Positions 35,336-44,078 of a stretch of 64,000 bases of DNA are shown one piece after another. The translations under genes and the position numbers were made by a program. This stretch comes from CAVWCQ01 sp963753545. Lineage in GTDB: Bacteria > Chloroflexota > Anaerolineae > Aggregatilineales > Aggregatilineaceae. The stretch lies in assembly GCA_963753545.1 (NCBI GenBank), contig CAVWCQ010000008.1, positions 186,001-250,000 of the forward strand, given 5' to 3'. The notes beneath the pieces were generated by a model. That model did no database searches. It was given only the letters and a program-made list of their open reading frames with translations, and was not told the origin of the DNA. Within the stretch, counting starts at the first letter, position 1. Each line of letters opens with the position of its first letter.

Positions 35336-35745
35336 TGCCAGCTAACAACTTCAAGACGACATACCTGAAGCAGATGCCATCTCCCTTGTTTGTCAGATAC
35401 GATCCAGTATTTGATGCGCTGATGATCCTGCTTGTTTCACCCGAACTTGAAACGGTTGTCCATTATGTGGATGAACATGTGGGCTTACTTTATATCCCGG
35501 AAACGCTTGAGATTGTTGGCTTGCAGGTGGAAGCATTTGAACGTAAGTTTTTGCCCGCTCACGTTGAGGTACAGCGTGTTTGGCGGCTCAGCGATGCCTG
35601 TGATCTGGAGGATGCCGGAGATTTAATTCTTGCGGTTGAGAGGCAGACTCCCCTTGTAGCGCGGGAGGTTGCAAAAGCAGCAGAAAGCATGCTGGGCCAG
35701 TCAGGAAAAGCATTTACCAAAGCAGTTGAGCAGGCTCATGCATAG
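35314..35745 (+). CDS. DUF2283-like putative antitoxin
   Basis: 143 residues, with AGGAGAG before the ATG. The segment FVRYDPVFDALMILLVSPE, VVHYVDEHVGLLYIPETLE and IVGLQVEAFER has the DUF2283 pattern (YDxxxDxLYI...I.VGIEI). The C-terminal extension is helical. DUF2283 genes are commonly paired with DUF4258 toxins, as here. Confidence 0.58.
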   Translation: MARIDPLMPANNFKTTYLKQMPSPLFVRYDPVFDALMILLVSPELETVVHYVDEHVGLLYIPETLEIVGLQVEAFERKFLPAHVEVQRVWRLSDACDLEDAGDLILAVERQTPLVAREVAKAAESMLGQSGKAFTKAVEQAHA

Positions 35746-35750
35746 GTGAC

Positions 35751-35785
35751 AAAAAGACCGGGGACACAAATCTCCGGTCTTTTAT
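35751..35785. terminator. Terminator after the toxin-antitoxin pair
   Basis: AAAAAGACCGG, a 12-base loop, CCGGTCTTTT. Symmetrical, so usable on both strands. A related hairpin is at 36196-36235. Confidence 0.8.
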
Positions 35786-35865
35786 TCTTGCATGATCTGC
35801 TGCCCTACGGCGTTGGGGTGGTCTTGAGGCGCGCGGGGAGCAGCCTATAGGCAGCGAAGTGAAGT
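35786..35865 (-). pseudogene. Duplicated 3' end of the glycoside hydrolase gene
   Basis: Together with the adjacent hairpin, this block aligns well to 36236-36305, the end of the gene at 36164-37762. On the minus strand it reads LLPARLKTTPTP followed by TAG, against TLLSRAPKTTPIPW in the intact gene. No more of the gene remains upstream. Confidence 0.7.
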
Positions 35866-35931
35866 CTACACTTTAACAGGCTCTTCTGTTATGCTTCAAA
35901 ATGAAGCCCTCTTCATAGGAGAAACAGAGCA

Positions 35932-36177
35932 ATGCCTAACTTCTTTCGCCGTGTAGTAGAAAGATACGCACGGAAAAAGGCCAACAGGATGTCTGAGCAG
36001 CAGTTGGCTCATATGGCTTCTCAGGAATTTAATAAAATGACTGAAAAACAGCGTGCTGACGTAGCCAGACAAAAGATTAGCCAAATGTCGGACAGCGAAT
36101 TGCTCTCGCGCGGACTTGACTCAAATGTAAAAAACAACCTTCTAAAAAGGATTATCCGCAGGATCATTGGCTCATAG
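35932..36177 (+). CDS. Small basic helical protein
   Basis: 81 residues, strongly basic at both ends (MPNFFRRVVERYARKKANRM; LLKRIIRRIIGS), with a helical middle holding EQQLAHMASQEFNKMTEKQR. AGGAGAAAC precedes the ATG. AT-richer than its neighbours. No family is recognised. Its 3' end overlaps the extended 3' end of the hydrolase gene. Confidence 0.55.
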   Translation: MPNFFRRVVERYARKKANRMSEQQLAHMASQEFNKMTEKQRADVARQKISQMSDSELLSRGLDSNVKNNLLKRIIRRIIGS

Positions 36178-37762
36178 GTAGGCAAACTCGCAACAAAAAA
36201 GACCGGAGCGCTGATGCGCCCTGGTCTTTTATTTCTGCGTGAGTTGTGCAAGCCCACGGAATTGGAGTGGTCTTGGGCGCGCGGGAGAGCAGCGTAAAGG
36301 CGAAGCGCTCCGGATCAGGCATCGTCCCCCAGACGGCGTAGGCGGCAATGGGGTTGGCCGTCTCGACGTAATAGGGCAGGGCGAAGTTCAGATTCCAGAG
36401 GAACATCACCCCGATCCAGGGCGTCTGCTGGCCGATCTCGAAGGCGCGCATGATATAGTTTGCCATCTGCGTCTCGTCAAGATATTGCAGATAGGGTGGA
36501 TCGGCGGGCGGCGGGGCAGGTGTTCCCTCGCCAATGTAGAGATTGCTCCACGATCCCCAGCCAAATTCCGTTGCCCACAGTTGGCGGCCCGGATCGCCGG
36601 ACTGGGTCATGATGTTGTGGTAGTCGTCCAGCGTGTCCATGAAAAACCACGTCGGATCATCGTCATAGCCGCGCCCCGAACTGAGGCAGCAGCGCGCATC
36701 CGGTGGATTCCATGCGCCGTAGGGATGGATGCCAATAGCGATATTCTGGTATTTACCATCCGCCAGCCCAGCCTGGTACATCTGCTGCAAATAGACGCGA
36801 TCCGACACGGCATTCACGCCATCATTGATCCCGGTGGGAGCCAGTCCCGCCGTGACGATGATAACACTCTGCCCGCCTTCTCCGGCGCGGATGGCGTTAT
36901 AGGCCGCATCGAACAGGCGCATATAGTCGCTGCCGTTGAGCGTGCCGCCGTTCCATTCGCGGCGCAGATTCGGCTCGTTCCAGATTTCGATGGCGTCGAA
37001 GTAGGAGCGCCCATACAAATCGACGCGGACCTCACTTTGCAGCCGGGTGAAAAAAGAGGCGTAGGTCTGCGGATCGATGGGTGGGCCGTCCTCTTCCGTT
37101 GTCGAGCGGGCCCAGTCCGGTGCTTTGGCGACGCTGATCATCACCTTAAAGCCCATCTGTTTGGCGCGCTGGACAAAGAGGCGGTAGCGGTAAAACGTCT
37201 CGCTAAACGCGCCCTGCTGCGGCTCCATAATGTCCCAGACGAACTGGAATTTGATCCAGGTCAGGCCCAGGGTTTGAGCATGCAGGAGAGCCGTATAAAA
37301 ATCGTCGTCGGAAATATCCGAATTGACCTGGATGCCCATCAGTTCGGATCGGTAGGTGGGCAGCGGCGTACCTTCCAGCGTGGCGGTCACTTCGGGTGTG
37401 TTGGTGAGCGTCATCGTTGGTGTGAGCGTTTCCGTCGGGGTCGCCGTGCCAGCGGGTGTGAGGGTTCCTGTTGGCGTCTGCGTCGGCGTGGGTGTCTGCG
37501 TCGCGGCGGGGGCATTGGACGGGACAAGAATCGGCCCATACGATCCGGGGGTAGGGGTCAGCGTGCCGTTGGCCTGCGAACCTGCTTCTACGGCAGGCGC
37601 ATGGTTATTTGCCAGAACGACGGCATTGGCGGCTCCGCTGGTTTCGGCTTCGTGGGTCGGCGTGACATAAACGGGGATCGGAGTCTGGTCGCCGCCGCAG
37701 CCAACAAGCACCATCCCCAGCAAAATTAGCCCGATGATTGGAGTTTTCTCAACATAAGGCAT
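36164..37762 (-). CDS. Glycoside hydrolase-like lipoprotein, TIM barrel
   Basis: 532 residues. Lipobox LVGCGG near residue 22, then a Thr/Pro-rich stalk to about residue 140. The catalytic part has the GH-A clan layout: the acid/base Glu in DAIEIWNEPNLRRE and the nucleophile candidate Glu in LWATEFGWGS about 130 residues later. It resembles families 5/39/cellulase-like; the substrate is unknown. The last 26 codons (after KTTPIP) run through a terminator-like hairpin, and comparison with the duplicate at 35786 suggests the original stop was at the Trp codon following TTPIP. Confidence 0.8.
   Translation of the reverse strand: MPYVEKTPIIGLILLGMVLVGCGGDQTPIPVYVTPTHEAETSGAANAVVLANNHAPAVEAGSQANGTLTPTPGSYGPILVPSNAPAATQTPTPTQTPTGTLTPAGTATPTETLTPTMTLTNTPEVTATLEGTPLPTYRSELMGIQVNSDISDDDFYTALLHAQTLGLTWIKFQFVWDIMEPQQGAFSETFYRYRLFVQRAKQMGFKVMISVAKAPDWARSTTEEDGPPIDPQTYASFFTRLQSEVRVDLYGRSYFDAIEIWNEPNLRREWNGGTLNGSDYMRLFDAAYNAIRAGEGGQSVIIVTAGLAPTGINDGVNAVSDRVYLQQMYQAGLADGKYQNIAIGIHPYGAWNPPDARCCLSSGRGYDDDPTWFFMDTLDDYHNIMTQSGDPGRQLWATEFGWGSWSNLYIGEGTPAPPPADPPYLQYLDETQMANYIMRAFEIGQQTPWIGVMFLWNLNFALPYYVETANPIAAYAVWGTMPDPERFAFTLLSRAPKTTPIPWACTTHAEIKDQGASALRSFLLRVCLPMSQ
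36196..36235. terminator. Terminator-like hairpin inside the extended hydrolase 3' end
   Basis: AAAAAAGACC, GC-rich loop, GGTCTTTTAT. It is the expected terminator of the hydrolase gene if translation once ended earlier. Confidence 0.65.
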
Positions 37763-37914
37763 CCTCTAAAATCTTCTTAAGACGAGTATCAAGCATAAGG
37801 GGTCTGCGCGAGGATTGCAAGGGGCGCTGCTCAACGATTGCCCCACGCCGCCGGAGTTGTTCGTATGCACCATCTCCACTTAAACTTGAGCATACAAGAG
37901 ACGCACAGCATATC

Positions 37915-37980
37915 TCTATTTTCTTGTTTTTTCTCTGCGCTCTCCGCGTTCTCCGCGGTGAGATTGGTTTTTTCTCTTTT
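37915..37980 (+). repeat. Dispersed repeat family B, copy 2
   Basis: Contains tctctgcgctctccgcgttc and tccgcggtgagatt. It lies just before the aldo/keto reductase ribosome site, in its 5' leader. Confidence 0.7.
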
Positions 37981-37997
37981 AATAGGAGGAATCGCGC

Positions 37998-38978
37998 ATG
38001 GAATATCGCAAGTTGGGCCGGACGGGCTTAAAGGTCAGCGAATTATGCCTGGGCACGATGACCTTTCGCTGGACCAGCACGGAAGAACAGTCCTATGAGG
38101 TGTTGGATCGCGCCTGGGAAGCCGGGATCAATTTCATCGACACGGCGGATGTCTACAGCTTTTGGGCACCGAATAATCCTGGCGGGGTGGCCGAGGAGAT
38201 TATCGGCAGTTGGCTGCAAAACAAGCCGCGCGATCAGGTGGTTATCGCCACGAAAGTGCGCGGGCGGATGTGGCCGGGTCCCAATGGCGAGGGGCTGAGC
38301 CGCCAGCATATCATGGCGGCGGTCGAGCACAGCCTGCGCCGCCTGAAAACGGACTACATCGATCTGTACCAGACTCATCATCCCGATTGGGATACGCCGC
38401 TAGAAGAAACCCTGCGGGCGCTCGATGATCTGGTGACGGCAGGCAAGGTGCGTTACATCGGGGCCAGCAATATCGCGGCGTGGCACCTGATGAAAGCGCT
38501 GTGGGCCAGCGACAAAAACAGGGTCGCCCGCTTCGACTCGATTCAGCCGCATTACAATCTGGTCAACCGCCGCGAAGTGGAGCCGGACATGGCGGCGGTG
38601 TGCCTGGATCAGGGCGTGGGCATGATCCCCTACAGCCCGCTGGCAGGCGGCTTCCTGACCGGGAAATATACCCGCGACTACACGCCGCCGGAATCACGCG
38701 GCGGCAGCGGGGATCGCATGGCGCGCTACCGCACCGAACAGAATTTTGCCCTGCTGGATGCGCTGCGCGAGATGGGTGACGCGCAGGGCAAGAGCATCGC
38801 CCAGATGGCGCTCGGCTGGCTTCTGACGCAGCCGTTCGTGACCTCCGCGATCATCGGCGCGAACACGGTGGACCAGTTGAATGAATCGCTCGGCGCGGAA
38901 GGGCTGCGTCTGAGCGAGGAAGAAATGAGCCGGATCGATGATCTGACGGGCGTGGATCGGAACTGGTTCAGGCGGTAA
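37998..38978 (+). CDS. Aldo/keto reductase
   Basis: 326 residues, NAD(P)H-dependent (alpha/beta)8 barrel. The catalytic tetrad is visible: Asp and Tyr in FIDTADVYSF, Lys in VIATKVRG and His in LYQTHHPDWD. Coenzyme contacts are in IPYSPLAGGFLTGKY and SAIIGANTVDQLNESL. GGAGG precedes the ATG. It resembles the YghZ/Tas-like group. The substrate cannot be told. Single-gene unit. Confidence 0.92.
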   Translation: MEYRKLGRTGLKVSELCLGTMTFRWTSTEEQSYEVLDRAWEAGINFIDTADVYSFWAPNNPGGVAEEIIGSWLQNKPRDQVVIATKVRGRMWPGPNGEGLSRQHIMAAVEHSLRRLKTDYIDLYQTHHPDWDTPLEETLRALDDLVTAGKVRYIGASNIAAWHLMKALWASDKNRVARFDSIQPHYNLVNRREVEPDMAAVCLDQGVGMIPYSPLAGGFLTGKYTRDYTPPESRGGSGDRMARYRTEQNFALLDALREMGDAQGKSIAQMALGWLLTQPFVTSAIIGANTVDQLNESLGAEGLRLSEEEMSRIDDLTGVDRNWFRR

Positions 38979-38982
38979 TACA

Positions 38983-39010
38983 GGGGCGAGGCGGACACCC
39001 TCGCCCTTCA
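38983..39010. terminator. Hairpin between convergent genes
   Basis: GGGGCGAGG, loop, CCCTCGCCC, then TTCACCCTTTT. It probably ends the reductase transcript. Confidence 0.6.
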
Positions 39011-39015
39011 CCCTT

Positions 39016-39648
39016 TTATCGTTCGCTGTAGTCGGGGTTGCGCCACACAATCAGCATGGCAGCGTTCCCTGATTTGTAGTAATCGCAGTATTCCTCAATG
39101 AGGATGACCGCTTCAAAGCCCCGGTTCATTTCCATCGTCACGGTCGGATCGATGATTTCACGGTTTTTGACCTTCTCCGCGTACTCGGCCAGCCCCATCT
39201 GATCGCTGACCAAGTAGTAGCCGCCCAACATCCCGCCCCCAAACACGCCGCGCAAATTCAACCGCCGGGCAAGCGCAAAACTGGCCTGAAAGAGCTGTGT
39301 GCCAACACCGCGCCCCTGATAGGCAGGATCAACGACAAAATCAACCGCGTACAGCCATTCCCCGGCGGGATCATGCTCACTTAGCCCCTTATCGCCAATG
39401 GCGTCGTACCATTTGAGGGGCGGCTCGTCTGGCGAATGGGATGTGCGCATGGTGCACCCATAACCAACCGCCAGCCCGTCGTCATTGACCGCGACAAACT
39501 GCCCTTCGGGGAAGCGGTGAATTTCCTGGGCAACGTCATTGGCATTCAGGCAGTCGTCGCACTCTCTATCGAGCAATTCGCCATACCCCAGCCGCCCGAT
39601 ATCATAAATTCGTTTCCCGTCTTCGATCCGCGTATTGATGATCTTCAC
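39016..39648 (-). CDS. GNAT family N-acetyltransferase
   Basis: 210 residues from GTG at 39648 with GGGGG upstream. Acetyl-CoA loop: VDPAYQGRGVGTQLFQASF. Later motif B is diverged. The substrate is unknown. The gene lies immediately downstream of the large STAND gene on the same strand, 78 bases apart. Confidence 0.82.
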   Translation of the reverse strand: MKIINTRIEDGKRIYDIGRLGYGELLDRECDDCLNANDVAQEIHRFPEGQFVAVNDDGLAVGYGCTMRTSHSPDEPPLKWYDAIGDKGLSEHDPAGEWLYAVDFVVDPAYQGRGVGTQLFQASFALARRLNLRGVFGGGMLGGYYLVSDQMGLAEYAEKVKNREIIDPTVTMEMNRGFEAVILIEEYCDYYKSGNAAMLIVWRNPDYSER

Positions 39649-39726
39649 AGCAAACCCCCTTTTTTAACGTTTCCAGGGGAGATCCCTTAATACCCCACAA
39701 GTATCCCGGTATACCGGGCTGAACGA

Positions 39727-42700
39727 TTAGGGCTGCAACAGGTGCAGAAAATGGACTGATCCCGAACGGCCACCCACCACCACAATATCATCCAGAATAT
39801 CGCAGCAGTACAGCGCTTCTTCGGCTGTAAAAGCGGTGACGATCTCACCCGTGTCCACGTTCCAGACGCGCACGACACGATCCTGGGCGACAGATACCGC
39901 CATATTTTCAAACAGGGCAATGTCATACACTGGGGCGGGGTCTTCGTCTTCGGGATCAACGATCAGCGTCTGGATGCACTCACCCGACTGCAAATCCCAG
40001 ATCATTACTGTGCCATCGAGTGACGCGGAGAGGGCAGTTTTATGATCCCCGCTGATCGCTACCGACTGAATCCAGCCTTCATGCCCGGTCAGACAGTGAA
40101 TCTCCGTGAATGTTTTCAAATCCCAGACACCCAGCGTCCCATCGGCTGATCCGGTGATGGCTAACGAGCCGTCCCCACTGATCGCCAGATCTTTGATGCC
40201 TTTTTCGTGCGCCTGAAAAGCGTGAACGAACTGACTATCACGCAGATTCCAGACGATCAGCATGCCCTCGGCGCTGCCGGATATCGCGGTGAGTCCGTCG
40301 TCGCTGATGGCAACGGCCCGGATCGCTTTTTTGTGCCCTTCCAGTGAACAGCGGAGCGTGCCGGTTTCCATATCCCACACTTTCAGGGTCCGGTCTGCCG
40401 ATGCCGAAACCGCTGTTTTTCCGTCCTGGCTCAGGCTAATGCTCCACACCGTAGCAGTGTGTTCCGCCAGGGTGCGAGTCAAGTCCCCTTCGGGCAGTGT
40501 CCACATCTTGATCGTGTGATCGTCGGAAACCGAGATGGCGTGCGTTTTGTCGGGCGTAATGGCGATATTCCTGACAGCCATCGTATGTTTGTCGGGCAGG
40601 CAGTCCGGGCATTCCTGGGTGAGATCCCAGACGCGGACCACATTATCATCGTGCGCGGTGACGGCGAGCTTGCCATCGGGACTGAAGCCGAGATCCCAGA
40701 TGGGCGCGTTTTGCTCGTTGATCGTCGCCTTGAGCGTCCAGGTTTTGGTGTCCCATATTTTCAGGGTTCGATCAACAGACACCGTTGCGGCGGTTTTGTC
40801 GTCGGCGCTCAGGGCAATTTCCCAGATGGCGTAAGGGTGGGCCTGGAATGAGACAATCTCTCGCCCAGTGTCAATATTCCAACCCTTGATCATCCCGCCC
40901 GCGTCGCAGGAATAAACGATTTTGCCATTCGAGGTGGCAGCCACCGACAGGACACTTTTGCTGTGTTTTTCAAAGGTTTGCGTGACCCGGCGCGAGGCAA
41001 AATCCCAGACGGCGAGGCGGTGATCCACCGAAGCGGAGATCGCCTTTTTCCCATCTTTGGTAAAGAACATGCTCCAGATCGGCTTGTCATGCGCCTGATA
41101 AGTATATGTTTGAGTCCAGCGCTGACCGTCGAATTGATAAACGGTGGTGATGCCATCCGTCGTCGCCACCAGCAAGGTACAATTATCGGGACTCAGTTCA
41201 ATGGCCCAAACCGGATTTTCGAATTCTACCAGAGTGAGCAGTTCTTTGCCCGTCTTGATATCCCAGATGCGCACGCTGCCGTCATAGGAGCCCGAAAAGA
41301 GGATCGTGCCTGTCGAATTGACAGCGACATCGATCACGACGTCGGTATGACCTTCAAAGGTCTGAAGCTCGCGCCCGTTCTTCACATCCCAGACTTTGAT
41401 CGCCCGTTTGACCAGCGTACCGTCGCTCGTATGGAAATCGCGGCTCTCCCCCGACGACACCGCTAGCAGCGATCCATCCGTCGCCGAGAAAAGTTCGATT
41501 GCCCATACCGGGCCGCTGTGTCCATGTAAGGTATAGAGCAGCGGGCCGCCCGCCTGGGGCAGATTGGGCGCAAGAGGCCGGAGCCATGCCCGATCCGGGG
41601 CCGCGCGGCTGACAAAATCGCGCAGGAGGGGCGTATCGTGAACAATCAGGCGGCCTATGATCTGGCTGGCGAACTGCGCCGGATCGTTGCTGATGATTTG
41701 CGCGGCATTTTTGATCGCGGACTCGACCAGCCGCAGCGCTTCGGCTTCTGGCCCAGGTTGCGCAGGGAGTCCCTGCTGCGCAGGGAGCCGGGCAAAATCG
41801 TCCAGCAGAACGCCCGTGTCCGCGATCTGTTCGTGCCGGACGCGCAGCCACTCGATATCAAGCAGCAAAGTCCGCAAGCGATCAAACTGCCCGGCTCCGG
41901 CGGAGTGGTAGCCGTACCACATCCAGGCATAGGTATGGGGCAGGTGGTAGGGATCGTCTCCCCAGGTCGCCAGCAGATCGGCCTGGACCTGCGGCATATC
42001 GATCTCCCAGTCGTTCACGGGCATAATCCAACAGCAGGTCATGCAGCGTGATCGTGCTGTTGTCCATATTGCGTTCAATGAGGGCCAGTTGATTGAGTTT
42101 GGCGACTAACTGCGCCAGCCGGATGTTATCCATATTGGGTGCCAGCCGCTGCCATAACTGGGCCACGACTTCATAGGGGATACTGACTTCTTCCGGGAAG
42201 ATGCCCAGCGCGGCATAGAGGAAGCGATCCTCCTCCCGCTTGAGAACCTGCATGCTCAGGTCGAAGCACAATTTCAAGCTTTCATGCGGATTATTGGGAT
42301 CGGCTTCATAGCCCAGCGTGATCTGCGAAATATGGTGGAACGATTTTAACCAATCCCGCCCGCTCATCCCGGTATCCTGAAGCTGCGAACCGACCAGCTT
42401 GAGCGCCAGCGTCAGATAGCCCAGCCGTTTGGCGATTTCCGGGAAGTCGGGATCATCCCGGCCCGCCAGTTTGCGCAGCAGTTCGGCGGCCTGTTCCGGT
42501 TTCATCACCCCCACGCTGACGATGTTCGCGGCAATATCGGGGTGGCGGGCGACCCCTTCATCACGGGTCGTGAACAACACCTGGCAGCGCGGCGCATCGA
42601 CAATAAAGGGCTTGACCTGGGCGGGCGACCAGACATCATCCAGGACAATGAGCGCCGTCTTTTGTGGCAAAAAGTCTCGCAAGCGATCCGCCGCCATGAG

Positions 42701-43447
42701 TTCGGAGGTGTAGTAACTCTCGGAATCTCCTAATTTCTTGCCCACGAATTTGATCTCGTCGCCCATGTTACCCGCATCACGCCCAATGGGAACCCAGACA
42801 ATCCCATCCGGGAAGGCATTCAGGATCGCTTCGTCCTGGCACAAGGCTTTCGCCAGCACCGTTTTGCCAATGCCACCCAATCCCTGCACCGCCGTCAGAG
42901 CGGTCTGGCGGGTGGCATTATCGCTGAGAAGGGCCTGCCGCAGGCGTTCCAGTTCTGCCGGGCGCGCAATAAAATGCCTGGGCAGGGGAGGGACGTGGGA
43001 AGGGACAAAAAACGGCGTACTGCGGAAAAATTCCGGCAGGGGCGCAAGCGGGTTGCTGGTCATTTCGACGAGCAGCAGGCGGAGCGTCTCGCCGTAGAGG
43101 GCGGGATCAAAAGAAGCGCGGTAATTCAGGTGTTCCAGGTAGACAGGTCGATCCGCGTCGGGCTGAACGAGAACGGGCAAAACGCGCTTGTTTTTGCGCA
43201 GCGCGCGAAGCTGTTCGCCCCGGCATACCACCGAATTATAGGACCCTTTGCTGAGTAGAATCAGCACGGCATCACAGTGATCGATGGCCTCTTCGATCTC
43301 CAGGGACCAGTTCGCCCCCGTCTCAAGTTGGGCCGTATCGAGCCACACTTTGTAACCTGCCGCCTGAAAATCGGTCTGGAAACGCAGTGCCAGATCGCGG
43401 CCATCTTTACGGGCATACGAAATGAAAATAAGGCGAGGTTGTTCCAT
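39727..43447 (-). CDS. TIR-NB-ARC-WD40 STAND ATPase (one frameshift)
   Basis: About 1,240 residues after repair. TIR domain at residues 4-115 (LIFISYARKDGRDLALRFQ; putative catalytic Glu in SVVCRGEQL). NB-ARC at 155-430: P-loop GLGGIGKTVLAK, Walker B ALIVLDDVW, sensor VLFTTRDEG and an MHD-like LHDLLLDYA. The C-terminal half has 14 WD40 repeats (GHTDVVIDVAV, EHTATVWSISL, GHEGWIQSVAI and others), fitting two seven-bladed propellers. The frame breaks near 42003. Start at 43447 (MEQPRLIF). This is the APAF-1/NLR-like design: propellers sense, NB-ARC oligomerises, TIR acts on NAD or makes a signal. A defence or cell-death role is inferred. Confidence 0.88.
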
Positions 43448-43523
43448 TGGTGCAGCATTCTCCCCCATGAGTATGACAAACGGGGTCATTATAATCAGAT
43501 TGGAGAAAATGGAAAAACCAGGC

Positions 43524-43991
43524 TTATACCATCTGATCCAGTTGCAGCGCCAGATAGGCGTCCAAATCTGGCCCGGTCGGATTCATCAGGATCGCATCGA
43601 GCCATGCCTGCCGCTCATAGGCCATCACCTGCAAATCCCAGACGCAGGCAATCGCCCCGCGTGAACTGTATTCCAGCTTCTCCGGTTGATCGCTCGGGGA
43701 GGTGAAGACGTGGTGATATAACTCATTTTCGTCGGCCCACCAATCGACAAAAACAAAATTCACGCCGCGCCCATCGTGAACACCCATAAATCCCACGCCG
43801 TAATGTCCGAAACCAATCGCGGGCTGTGGCAGCACATCCAGGGCGACTCGCTTTGCCGCCTGGACCAGTTCGGGGCGGGGGGCCGGGCGGTTGTAGGTGA
43901 TCCCGTAAACTTTTAAGCGCCAGCCGGATTTACACCAGATGCCCAGGCAGCGAATGGGGCGCGGCTTGTAGGGTTCGGTTAGGCGGATCAT
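43524..43991 (-). CDS. Conserved-looking hypothetical protein
   Basis: 155 residues, AAGGAG before the ATG. It opens IRLTEPYKPRPIRCLGIWCK; the core has FGHYGVGFMGVHDGRGVNF, FVFVDWWADENELYHHVFTS and a C-terminal helix (ACVWDLQVMAYERQAWLDA). No membrane segment. I do not recognise the family. It sits between the two STAND genes on the same strand, 76 bases from the first. Confidence 0.65.
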   Translation of the reverse strand: MIRLTEPYKPRPIRCLGIWCKSGWRLKVYGITYNRPAPRPELVQAAKRVALDVLPQPAIGFGHYGVGFMGVHDGRGVNFVFVDWWADENELYHHVFTSPSDQPEKLEYSSRGAIACVWDLQVMAYERQAWLDAILMNPTGPDLDAYLALQLDQMV

Positions 43992-44004
43992 GCAAAACTC
44001 CTTG

Positions 44005-44072
44005 GGTGCGGCAAATAGCGGCCCTACAAAAAAGGGCAGGGCAAGCCACTGCCCCTACAAAAATCGGGCGCA
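44005..44072. repeat. Palindromic CCCTACAAAAA elements
   Basis: Two CCCTACAAAAA blocks flank an AGGGCAGGGC...GCCACTGCCC hairpin. Part of the TGTAGGGGC-type palindromes listed at other intergenic sites. Confidence 0.5.
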
Positions 44073-44078
44073 GTGACC

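Noticed and set aside
36239..37729. 496-residue plus-strand frame
   Set aside because: Opposite the glycoside hydrolase-like gene; composition of a shadow frame.
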